From Pelomonas sp963992225 (GTDB taxonomy: Bacteria > Pseudomonadota > Gammaproteobacteria > Burkholderiales > Burkholderiaceae_C): a stretch of 7,164 nucleotides of DNA. Below are positions 1 through 6,207 of the stretch, piece after piece. Position 1 is the stretch's first letter; the number at the start of each line of letters is the position of its first letter. The DNA is taken from contig CAXDTK010000269.1 in the NCBI GenBank assembly GCA_963992225.1, positions 1 through 7,164 on the forward strand. Reading direction: 5' to 3'. Below the pieces are notes generated by a model. That model saw only the letters and a program-made list of their open reading frames with translations. It was not told the origin of the DNA and made no database searches. Both the position numbers and the translations under genes were made by a program.

Positions 1-44
1 CACCTAAGCCTTCGTCGGCAGCGTCAGATGTGTATAAGAGACAG
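1..44 (+). other. Illumina Nextera i5 adapter (sequencing artefact, not genomic)
   Basis: Bases 12-44 match the 33-nt Nextera read-1 transposase adapter, which begins TCGTCGGCAGCGTC and ends with the 19-bp Tn5 mosaic end at 26-44. Bases 4-11 read CTAAGCCT, which is the Nextera i5 index S508. Bases 1-3 (CAC) fit the last bases of the P5 oligonucleotide. The order P5-index-read 1 is exactly that of a library molecule, so this is untrimmed adapter at a contig end and not a Tn5 insertion. It creates spurious reading-frame starts (peptides such as MCIRDR and MYKRQ) that should not be annotated. Confidence 0.98.
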
Positions 45-654
45 GCTGGCGCTGCGGGGCTATCTGCCCGACAGCCTGGGCCTGGACGGCCGCTGGATCT
101 ACGGCATCCAGACCGTGGTGGTGGCCGGCCTGCTGGCCTTCTACTGGCGCCGCTACGGCGAGCTGGTGCGGCAGACCCTGCCCGATGCCCGCGAGACCGG
201 CTGGGCCATCGTCGTGGGCATCGCGGTGTTCGCGCTGTGGGTACAGCTGGACGCGCCGTGGATGCAGCTCGGCACCGCCACCGCCAGCTTCGTGCCGCTG
301 GACGCCGCCGGCCAGCCGATCTGGACGCTGATCGCGTTGCGCCTGGCGGGTGCGGCGCTGGTGGTGCCGGTGATGGAGGAGCTGTTCTGGCGCTCCTTCC
401 TGATGCGCTGGGTGCAGCACCCCGGCTTCGAGCGCGTCGACCCGCAGACCGTGGGCCTGAAGGCGGTGGCGCTGTCCACCTTCGTGTTCACGCTGGCCCA
501 CACGCTGTGGCTGGCGGCCATCGTCGCCGGCCTGGCCTACGCGCTGCTGTACCGCCGGACCGGCAAGCTCTGGTCGGCCGTCATCGCGCATGCGGTGACC
601 AACGCGCTGCTGGGCGTCTGGGTCATCGCGACGGGGCGCTGGGAGTTCTGGTGA
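45..654 (+). CDS. CPBP/CAAX-type intramembrane protease, PEP-CTERM-associated type (5' partial)
   Basis: The last ~202 residues of a polytopic membrane protein; the first complete genomic codon is at 46 and the true start is lost at the adapter junction. The three CPBP (Abi/CAAX prenyl protease) motifs are present in order: EE-x3-R as EELFWR (Glu codons 376-381, Arg 391-393), F-x3-H as FTLAH (His 499-501) and H-x3-N as HAVTN (His 589-591, Asn 601-603). In this family these polar residues form an intramembrane metal-dependent peptidase site. Hydrophobic helices surround them. The N-terminal part (GRWIYGIQ..., then YGELVR) resembles the CAAX-protease-related family (TIGR03008) found in genomes with exosortase/PEP-CTERM sorting; that subfamily call is from memory and less certain. 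Its end overlaps the convergent regulator by 32 bp. The substrate is unknown. Confidence 0.87.
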
Positions 655-1414
655 GCTCGCCCTTGCGCTGGCCCAGGCCGGTGCGCTCCAGGTCGCGGAA
701 GGCCTCGAACACCCAGGACCGCAGGCCGATGACCACGCTGTAGGGCCGCTTCTCGGCCGACGGCAGCTTCTGGTCCAGCAGGTGCTGGCGCGCGAAGTCG
801 TCGGCCGCGCGCTGCAGCCGCTCGGCCAGCTCGCGCGCATGGCCGGCGCCGAACTCGCCGTGCACCAGCGTCAGCAGCTCGCCCTCGCCGTCGAAGCCGC
901 CGGCGAAGAAGTCGGCCATCACCCGCTCGCGGAAGAAGCGCATCACCGGCCCCTGCGGCCGCCAGCGCAGCGTCTTGGCGACCTTGAGCCGATAGCGGTT
1001 GCCGGGCCGCAGCTCGATGACGCCCAGCCGGTCCAGCTGCGCCAGCGCCGCCACCGCATCGGCCTCGCTGAGCCGGTAGCGGGCCAGCACGTCCTCCAGC
1101 GCCCACAGGCTCAGGCAGCAGATCGCCACCAGCAGCAGCTTGGGGTCGGCCACCACGGCCTTTTCCTGTTCCAGGCTCAGTTCGCGCTGCGCCGGCGCCT
1201 CGCGGGCCAGTCGCGCGGCCAGCTCGGCGAAGTCCAGCTTCAGCACGCGGCAGATCTCGTCCACCCGCGACAACGGCATCTCGCCGCCCGGCGCCAGCAT
1301 GCGCTTGACCGCCGACTCGGACAGCCCCAGCGCCTGCGCCAGCCCGGCGTAGCTCAGCCCCTGGGATTTCAGCTCGGCCTTGATCAGGGCCACCAGCGAT
1401 TGGGTGCTCGACAT
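623..1414 (-). CDS. XRE-family helix-turn-helix transcriptional regulator
   Basis: A 263-residue protein. The N-terminal 65 or so residues form a Cro/C1-type helix-turn-helix: SYAGLAQALGLSESAVKRML (21-40) carries the helix-turn-helix core, followed by MPLSRVDEICRVLKL. Residues 105-145 look like a second, winged-helix unit (LEDVLARYRLSEADAVAAL, then IELRPGNRYRLKV). The C-terminal half (160-243) is helical and ends in a LPSAEKRPYSVVIGLRSW segment of the kind seen in related Burkholderiales regulators; it may sense a ligand, which is inference. I chose the ATG at 1412-1414 because it puts the HTH at the usual distance from the N-terminus; a GTG at 1439-1441 would add 9 residues. No strong Shine-Dalgarno precedes either. 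The gene diverges from the 1595-7164 operon, so it is a candidate regulator of that operon and of itself. Its TGA lies inside the 3' end of the protease gene. Confidence 0.85.
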   Translation of the reverse strand: MSSTQSLVALIKAELKSQGLSYAGLAQALGLSESAVKRMLAPGGEMPLSRVDEICRVLKLDFAELAARLAREAPAQRELSLEQEKAVVADPKLLLVAICCLSLWALEDVLARYRLSEADAVAALAQLDRLGVIELRPGNRYRLKVAKTLRWRPQGPVMRFFRERVMADFFAGGFDGEGELLTLVHGEFGAGHARELAERLQRAADDFARQHLLDQKLPSAEKRPYSVVIGLRSWVFEAFRDLERTGLGQRKGELTRTPSAPSR

Positions 1415-1594
1415 GGGGCCGCACGGTAGCGCATGGCGCACCTGCTGCCGGCCAGAAAAGCCCGCGGAACGGCTTGCCGGTGTCGCCTGGCGCTACCGGC
1501 CGGTGCTCGCCGCGCGCCTTGGAACTATTCCCGCCATGCGCCGCGGCGGCTTCACGCAACATCGCGCCCATTCCAACCCCGGGGAGTTCCCAGC
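1415..1594. promoter_or_regulatory. Divergent intergenic region with a 10-bp palindrome
   Basis: This 180-bp gap between the minus-strand regulator and the plus-strand operon must hold the promoters of both unless the regulator has a different arrangement. A perfect palindrome, ACCGGCCGGT, lies at 1495-1504 and could be an operator, but such palindromes arise easily at this GC content. No -35/-10 pair close to the sigma70 consensus is visible. GGGGAG at 1581-1586 is the ribosome binding site of the next gene. Confidence 0.35.
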
Positions 1595-2059
1595 ATGCCT
1601 TCCGCGATGTCCATCCGCCGTGATTCCAGCGCCTGGCGCCTGCAGGTCTGGGTGTCGTTCGGCCTCAGCCTGATGCTGGCCGGCTCGGGCCTGGCCTGGC
1701 TGCCCGGGCAGGACCTGGACCGCGCCTTCATGGTGATGGGCTATGTGTTCTGCCTGTCCACCGCGTTCGCGCTGGCCAAGTTCATCCGCGACAACCAGGA
1801 CCGCCCCGTCGACACGCCGATGTGGCGCGTCGTGGTCTGGGCCGGCTTCGCGCTGGCCATGGGCCTGACCGGCTGGGGCCTGTGGCGCATGGAGATACAG
1901 CCCGTGTGGAAGGCCTACCTCGGCGTGTGCTGGCTGTACCTGATCTCCAACGTGTTCACGCTGGCCAAGATGCTGCGGGACGCGCACGAAGCCGACCTGA
2001 TGGACGCCCGCCTGCAAGGCCGTCGCGAGGCGATGGCCGGCGACGCCCAGGCCCAATGA
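1595..2059 (+). CDS. YiaA/YiaB-like inner-membrane protein with duplicated domain
   Basis: A 154-residue membrane protein with four predicted helices (about 18-36, 44-62, 78-96, 106-125). It contains two copies of the YiaA/YiaB two-helix unit: each ends in a matching F-x-LAK-x2-RD motif (FALAKFIRDNQD at 58-69, FTLAKMLRDAHEAD at 121-134), so an internal duplication is visible directly. The ATG at 1595 is chosen because GGGGAG at 1581-1586 sits 8 bases upstream; an in-frame ATG at 1607 is possible. The C-terminus (131-154) is hydrophilic and charged, probably cytoplasmic. YiaA/YiaB proteins have no established biochemical role. It is the first gene of the plus-strand run, 25 bp before the next gene. 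Confidence 0.8.
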   Translation: MPSAMSIRRDSSAWRLQVWVSFGLSLMLAGSGLAWLPGQDLDRAFMVMGYVFCLSTAFALAKFIRDNQDRPVDTPMWRVVVWAGFALAMGLTGWGLWRMEIQPVWKAYLGVCWLYLISNVFTLAKMLRDAHEADLMDARLQGRREAMAGDAQAQ

Positions 2060-2073
2060 TCCGTAACCACCGC

Positions 2074-2078
2074 AGGAG
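2074..2078 (+). promoter_or_regulatory. Shine-Dalgarno site for the gene at 2085
   Basis: AGGAG ends 6 bases before the ATG at 2085. It is one of the clearest ribosome binding sites in the window and fixes that start. Confidence 0.75.
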
Positions 2079-2084
2079 TTCGCC

Positions 2085-2534
2085 ATGAAAACCTTCTTTG
2101 CCACCCTCGCGCTGTCCCTCTCGCTGTCCCTCCCGCTGGCCTCGGCGCAGGCCCACAACGGCCCCTCGGAGGCCAGCGCCGCGCTGTCGCTGGCGCCCGT
2201 CGCGCTGTCGGTCGGTGCGGTCAGCGCCACCGGCGCCGCCCTCAGCGTCGCCCCGGTAGCCCTGCTGTCGGCCGGCACCGCGCTGGTGGTCGTCAGCGTG
2301 GAGGTGGTCGCTGGCGCCACCGTCTGGGTGCTGGAGCGCGCCTCCGACGGCGCGCGCATCAGCCTGCGCACGGCCGGTCATGTCGGCAAGGGCATCGTCG
2401 TGTCGACCGGCATGGCGGTCGTGGTGTCCGTCGTCGGCGCCGGCACGGTGCTGTCCGCGGCGGGTGAGGTCATCGCCTTCATCCCCAACGAGATCGGCAA
2501 GGCGCTGCTGCACAACGAGCGGGTGACACGTTGA
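2085..2534 (+). CDS. Small exported hydrophobic protein, partner of DUF2145
   Basis: A 149-residue protein of unknown function. It starts with a typical signal peptide (MKTFF, then a Leu/Ser/Ala core, likely cleaved near ASA-QAHN at 21-22). The mature part is rich in Ala, Val and Ser. It contains a near-perfect internal repeat, AALSLAPVALS (32-42) and AALSVAPVALLS (51-62), then VWVLERASDGARISL (81-94), a hydrophobic Gly/Val stretch (100-130) and a C-terminal IPNEIGKALLHNERVTR. I recall similar proteins encoded next to DUF2145 genes in other proteobacteria, so a two-gene module is likely, but this is from memory. The stop (2532-2534) overlaps the next start, implying coupled translation. The product is probably periplasmic or membrane-associated. 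Confidence 0.8.
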   Translation: MKTFFATLALSLSLSLPLASAQAHNGPSEASAALSLAPVALSVGAVSATGAALSVAPVALLSAGTALVVVSVEVVAGATVWVLERASDGARISLRTAGHVGKGIVVSTGMAVVVSVVGAGTVLSAAGEVIAFIPNEIGKALLHNERVTR

Positions 2535-3310
2535 AAGCCGCAGCCGCGCTGCTGCTGGCCGCCGCGCTGCAGGCCCACGCGGGCCGGCCCTGCGAGGAAG
2601 CGCCTCAGACGACCCGCCAGGTCGAGCAAGGCATGAACCTCGCCCAGGCCACGGCCGGCCAGCTCGAGGCCAGCGGCGCCCAGGTCGCCATCCTGGCCCG
2701 CGCGGGGCAGGACCTGTCCAAGTACGGCGTGCAGTGGTCGCACCTGGGCTTCGTCTACAAGGACGCCAGCCAGCAGCCCGCAGTCTGGCGCGTCATGCAC
2801 AAGCTCAACCACTGCGGCACCGACAGCGCCGCCCTGTACCGCCAGGGCCTGGGCGAGTTCTTCCTGGACCGGCCGCACCGCTACGACGCCGCCTTCGTTG
2901 TGCTCAAGCCCGAGCTGCAGCAGGCGCTGCTGCCCATCCTGGCCGACAACGCCCGCGTCGCGCGGCTCAACGAGCGGCGCTACAACATGGTGGCCTACCC
3001 GTTCGCGACAACCTACCAGCAGAGCAACCAGTGGGTGCTGGAGACGCTGGCCAGCGCTGCAGCGCCCAACATCCAAAGCCGGCGCGACGCGCAGGCCTGG
3101 CTCAAGACCCAGGGCTACCAGCCGACCGACCTGCGGCTGTCGACGATGACACGCCTGGGTGGCCGCCTGACGCAGGCCAACATCGCCTTCGACGATCATC
3201 CGGGTGCGCGCCGCTTCGCAGGTCATATCGACACGGTCACCGTGGACTCGATGTTTGCCTGGCTGCCGCGCGCCAACCTGTCCGAACCCCCGCAACTGGT
3301 CAAGCAATGA
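2531..3310 (+). CDS. DUF2145 family exported protein
   Basis: A 259-residue protein that matches the DUF2145 pattern over most of its length: ARAGQDLSKYG (56-66), SHLGFVYKD (70-78), VWRVMHKLNHCGTDSAALY (85-103), FFLDRP (110-115), RRYNMVAYPF (149-158), QQSNQWVLETLA (163-174), AQAWLKTQGYQP (187-198), NIAFDDHP (217-224) and TVTVDSMFAWL (235-245). A signal peptide covers residues 1-17 (cleavage after AHA), placing it in the periplasm. Only two cysteines remain in the mature protein (C21, C95), which could pair. The ARxGQDxxxYGxxxSHLGF layout recalls permuted NlpC/P60-like folds such as YiiX, but no C-terminal catalytic Cys is seen, so enzymatic function is unproven. The start is TTG at 2531, overlapping the upstream TGA as TTGA; no in-frame ATG lies nearby and the signal peptide begins here. 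The stop overlaps the next ATG. Confidence 0.88.
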   Translation: MKAAAALLLAAALQAHAGRPCEEAPQTTRQVEQGMNLAQATAGQLEASGAQVAILARAGQDLSKYGVQWSHLGFVYKDASQQPAVWRVMHKLNHCGTDSAALYRQGLGEFFLDRPHRYDAAFVVLKPELQQALLPILADNARVARLNERRYNMVAYPFATTYQQSNQWVLETLASAAAPNIQSRRDAQAWLKTQGYQPTDLRLSTMTRLGGRLTQANIAFDDHPGARRFAGHIDTVTVDSMFAWLPRANLSEPPQLVKQ

Positions 3311-5208
3311 GCACAGAGCACCCCAATCAATTCGCCCTGCTCGGCCAGCGCCGCTTCGCGCCGTTCTTCTGGACCCAGTTCCTCGGCGCGGCGAACGACA
3401 ACGTCTTCAAGTTCGCGTTCACGCTGATGGTGACTTACCAGCTGCAGCTGGCCTGGCTGCCGCCCAGCCTGGCCGGCCTGGTGATCGGCGCGCTGTTCAT
3501 CCTGCCCTACGTGCTGTTCTCGGCCACCAGCGGCCAGCTGGCCGACAAGCACGACAAGGCGCGGCTGATGCAGCTGGTCAAGAGCCTGGAGATCGCCATC
3601 ATGGCCGTCGCGGCCTGGGGCTTCTACACGGCGCATGTGCCGGTGCTGCTGCTGTGCGTGTTCCTGATGGGCCTGCATTCCACGCTGTTCGGCCCGGTCA
3701 AGTACGCCTACCTGCCCCAGCAGCTGGGCGAGCGCGAGCTGACCGGCGGCAACGGCATGGTGGAGATGGGCACCTTCGTCGCCATCCTGCTGGGCCAGCT
3801 GCTGGGCGGCGTGCTGGTGGACACGCCGGCCGTGGGCCCGCAGCATGTCGCCTGGGCCTGCCTGGGCCTGGCGGTGCTGGGCCGCGTGACGGCGCAGGCC
3901 ATCCCGGCCAGCCCGCCCACCGACCCGGGCCTGGTCATCAACTGGAACCCTGTCACCGAGACCTGGCGCAACCTCAAGCTGGCGCATGGGCAGCTGGCGG
4001 TGTTCCGCTCGCTGCTGGGCATCTCGTGGATGTGGTTCTTCGGCGCGGTGTTTCTGGCCAACTTCCCGGCCTTCGCCAAGGAGGTGCTGCACGGCAGCCC
4101 GCAGGTGGCCTCGCTGCTGCTGGCGGTGTTCTCCATCGGCATCGGCATCGGCTCGCTGCTGTGCGAGATGCTGTCCAAGCGCCATGTCGAGATCGGCCTG
4201 GTGCCGCTGGGCGCCATCGGCATGAGCGTGTTCGCCATCGACCTGTACTTCGCCGCGACCGGGCTGCCGCCCGCCGACAACCTGGGCGTCAGCGCGTTCA
4301 TGGCCCAGCCTGCGCACTGGCGCGTGCTGGCCGACCTGGGCGCGCTGGCGCTGTTCGCGGGCCTCTACAGCGTGCCGATGTACGCGCTGATCCAGCTGCG
4401 CGCGCAGCCCACGCACCGCGCGCGCATCATCGCGGCCAACAACATCCTGAACGCGCTGTTCATGATCGCCAGCTCGGTCATCGCCGGCGCGATGCTGGGC
4501 GCCGGCCTGACGATCCCGCAGGTCTTCCTCGCCGTGGGCATCGCCAACGCGGTGGTCGGCATCTACATCTTCCTCATCGTGCCGGAGTACCTGCTGCGCT
4601 TCGTCGCCTTCTTGCTGACGCGCATCGTCTACCGCTTCCGCATCCGCCACGACGAGCGCCTGCCCACCACCGGCCCGGCCGTGCTGGTGTGCAACCACGT
4701 CAGCTTCGTCGACGCGGTGCTGCTGATGGCCGCCAGCCCGCGGCCGATCCGCTTCCTGATGGACGCGCAGATCTTCCGCATCCCGGTGCTGGGCTGGATG
4801 TTCCGCCTCGCCAAGGCCATCCCCATCGCGCCGGCCAGGACCGACCCGGGCACCTACGAGGCCGCCTTCACGGCCGCCCGCGCGGTGCTGGCGGACGGCG
4901 AGATGGTCTGCATCTTCCCCGAAGGCGGCATCACCCGCGACGGCACGCTGCAGCCCTTCAAGGGCGGCGTCATGAAGCTGGTCGACGGCCTGCCGGATGT
5001 GCCCGTCATCCCGATGGCGCTGGGCAACCTGTGGGGCAGCTTCTTCTCGCGCGTGGAGGGCGGCCGTGCGATGGTCAGGCCGCTGCGGCGCGGGTTCTGG
5101 AGCCCGGTGAGCCTGACGGTGGGCGCGCCCGCCGCGGCGGCCGGCATTTCGCCCGAGGGCCTGCAGGCGCAGGTCCAGGCCCTGTTGCAGGAGAGCTCGC
5201 ATGAGTGA
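3307..5208 (+). CDS. LplT-like MFS transporter fused to PlsC-type acyltransferase
   Basis: A 633-residue fusion. Residues 1 to about 432 form an MFS domain resembling the lysophospholipid transporter LplT: GAANDNVFKFAF (27-38), the motif-A-like GQLADKHDKARLM (76-88), and VKYAYLPQ with GGNGMVEMGTFVAILLG (131-163). Residues ~440-633 form a 1-acylglycerol-phosphate acyltransferase domain with the catalytic HX4D motif (H464, D469 in NHVSFVD), the phosphate-binding FPEG (537-540) with TRDGTLQPFKGG following, and VIPMAL (567-572). Expected activity is lysophospholipid flipping across the inner membrane and re-acylation on the cytoplasmic side. The larger MFS/Aas-like fusions also carry an acyl-ACP synthetase domain; that domain is absent here, so acyl-ACP or acyl-CoA must come from elsewhere. 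The ATG overlaps the DUF2145 stop (ATGA) and has no clear ribosome binding site, which suggests coupling. Confidence 0.9.
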   Translation: MSTEHPNQFALLGQRRFAPFFWTQFLGAANDNVFKFAFTLMVTYQLQLAWLPPSLAGLVIGALFILPYVLFSATSGQLADKHDKARLMQLVKSLEIAIMAVAAWGFYTAHVPVLLLCVFLMGLHSTLFGPVKYAYLPQQLGERELTGGNGMVEMGTFVAILLGQLLGGVLVDTPAVGPQHVAWACLGLAVLGRVTAQAIPASPPTDPGLVINWNPVTETWRNLKLAHGQLAVFRSLLGISWMWFFGAVFLANFPAFAKEVLHGSPQVASLLLAVFSIGIGIGSLLCEMLSKRHVEIGLVPLGAIGMSVFAIDLYFAATGLPPADNLGVSAFMAQPAHWRVLADLGALALFAGLYSVPMYALIQLRAQPTHRARIIAANNILNALFMIASSVIAGAMLGAGLTIPQVFLAVGIANAVVGIYIFLIVPEYLLRFVAFLLTRIVYRFRIRHDERLPTTGPAVLVCNHVSFVDAVLLMAASPRPIRFLMDAQIFRIPVLGWMFRLAKAIPIAPARTDPGTYEAAFTAARAVLADGEMVCIFPEGGITRDGTLQPFKGGVMKLVDGLPDVPVIPMALGNLWGSFFSRVEGGRAMVRPLRRGFWSPVSLTVGAPAAAAGISPEGLQAQVQALLQESSHE

Positions 5209-5470
5209 CGATCAAGACCCGGGCACGACCTCCTTCGGCCGCATGCTGCTCATCGCGGTGCTGGTGATCGCCACGCTGGGCTTCGGCGCGGCCGGGCTGT
5301 GCGGTGCCGCGTTCAGCGTCATGGCCCTGCCCGACGTCCTTGCCGGCCGCACCGGCAGCTATGCCGGCGCCGTCTTCGTCTTCTCCGTCCCCAGCCTGCT
5401 GATCGGCGGGCTGATCGCCTGGCTGTGCGTGCGCAAGCTGCTGCGCCTGCGGCGCGGCGGCGCTGCATGA
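5201..5470 (+). CDS. Small two-helix membrane protein, unknown function
   Basis: An 89-residue protein I do not recognise. A short acidic N-terminus (MSDDQD) is followed by two hydrophobic helices (about 15-42 and 56-77) and a basic tail (VRKLLRLRRG, 77-86), which predicts both ends in the cytoplasm by the positive-inside rule for the tail. AGGAG at 5189-5193 lies 7 bases before the ATG. The gene overlaps the upstream fusion by 8 bp (ATGAGTGA) and the downstream Lgt-like gene by 4 bp (ATGA). Its tight placement suggests a subunit or accessory of the neighbouring membrane enzymes, but nothing in the sequence shows a catalytic role. Confidence 0.78.
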   Translation: MSDDQDPGTTSFGRMLLIAVLVIATLGFGAAGLCGAAFSVMALPDVLAGRTGSYAGAVFVFSVPSLLIGGLIAWLCVRKLLRLRRGGAA

Positions 5471-6207
5471 TCGACGGCGCACCGGCCGCGGCCTGGGTGC
5501 ACACCGGCTTCGCCTACGCCGGCATGGCGCTGGGCGCCGCGATGTGGCGCGCAGCGCTGAAGCGCCAGCAACGCGGCAGCGCGCTGGCGCCGGGCAACTT
5601 CGGCGTGCTGGTGGGCCTGCTGATCGGCGCGGCACTGGGCAACAAGCTGGTGTTCCTCGTCGAGCGGCCCGACGTGGCGCGGGCCCTGTGGCACAGCGGC
5701 GCGCTGGTGTTCCCGGGCCAGAGCATCGTCGGCGGCCTGCTGGGCGGGCTGATCGGCGTGGAGGTCGCCAAGGCCCTCACCGGCCAGACCCGCAGCACCG
5801 GCGACGCGATGGTGTGGCCCATCGCCGTGGGCCTGGCCCTCGGCCGTGTGGGCTGCTTCCTGGCCGGCCTGCATGACGACACCTACGGGCTGCCGACCTC
5901 GCTGCCCTGGGGCGTGGACTTCGGCGACGGCCAGCCGCGCCACCCGACGCAGCTCTACGAGATCGCCGTCGTGCTGCCGCTGGGCTGGGCGCTGCACCGC
6001 GCCCGCTTCCCCACCCCCGGCCTGGCGTTCAAGCTGTTCCTGAGCAGCTACCTGCTATGGCGCTTCGGCGTGGAGTTCCTCAAGCCCGTGCCGGTCGCGT
6101 ATCCGCTGGGCCTGTCGGGCATCCAGTGGACCTGCCTCGTGGCCCTGGCCGCCTACACCCCGCTGCTGGCCCGCGCCTGGCGCCCACCCCAAGGTCAAGC
6201 CGCATGA
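5467..6207 (+). CDS. Lgt-like protein (prolipoprotein diacylglyceryl transferase family), divergent active site
   Basis: A 246-residue polytopic membrane protein of the Lgt family. The Lgt signature region is present as GRVGCFLAG (126-134), followed by GLPTSLPWGVDF (141-152) and RHPTQLYE (158-165); the C-terminal WRFGVEFLKP (198-207) and LGLSGIQW (214-221) match the usual RF-x-VEF and GQ segments. Lgt transfers diacylglyceryl from phosphatidylglycerol to the lipobox cysteine. Two residues important in E. coli Lgt appear changed: the GMSFHGGLIG segment is GQSIVGGLLG here (His103 to Val88, codon 5728-5730), and Asn146 of the signature is Cys130 (codon 5854-5856). The signature Arg is kept (R127). 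It is therefore probably a paralogue with another acceptor or reaction, not the housekeeping Lgt. It overlaps genes on both sides by ATGA. Confidence 0.85.
   Translation: MIDGAPAAAWVHTGFAYAGMALGAAMWRAALKRQQRGSALAPGNFGVLVGLLIGAALGNKLVFLVERPDVARALWHSGALVFPGQSIVGGLLGGLIGVEVAKALTGQTRSTGDAMVWPIAVGLALGRVGCFLAGLHDDTYGLPTSLPWGVDFGDGQPRHPTQLYEIAVVLPLGWALHRARFPTPGLAFKLFLSSYLLWRFGVEFLKPVPVAYPLGLSGIQWTCLVALAAYTPLLARAWRPPQGQAA

Noticed and set aside
26..44. Tn5 mosaic end as evidence of a transposon
   Set aside because: It is embedded in the complete Nextera adapter with index and P5 tail, so it comes from library preparation.
28..45. ATG at 28 as the start of the protease
   Set aside because: The codons up to the junction are adapter sequence; the true N-terminus is missing.
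1474..1531. TTGCCG and TATTCC as parts of a sigma70 promoter
   Set aside because: The elements are not at a 16-18 bp spacing from a matching partner, so no promoter is claimed.
537..1571. Minus-strand open frame of 344 codons overlapping the regulator
   Set aside because: Out of phase with the helix-turn-helix frame; its translation is Gly/Ala/Arg-rich with no domain.
3223..5202. Long minus-strand open frame of 659 codons
   Set aside because: It mirrors the MFS-PlsC gene, is very rich in Arg, His, Gln and Ala, and has no recognisable domain; typical antisense shadow in high-GC DNA.
3204..5204. Long plus-strand open frame in another phase (666 codons)
   Set aside because: Arg/Ala/Gly-rich low-complexity translation with no domain; the overlapping frame carries clear MFS and PlsC motifs.
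5467..6207. Assignment as the housekeeping lgt gene
   Set aside because: The expected His and Asn of the active site appear replaced and the operon context is unlike the usual lgt neighbourhood; the symbol is left empty.
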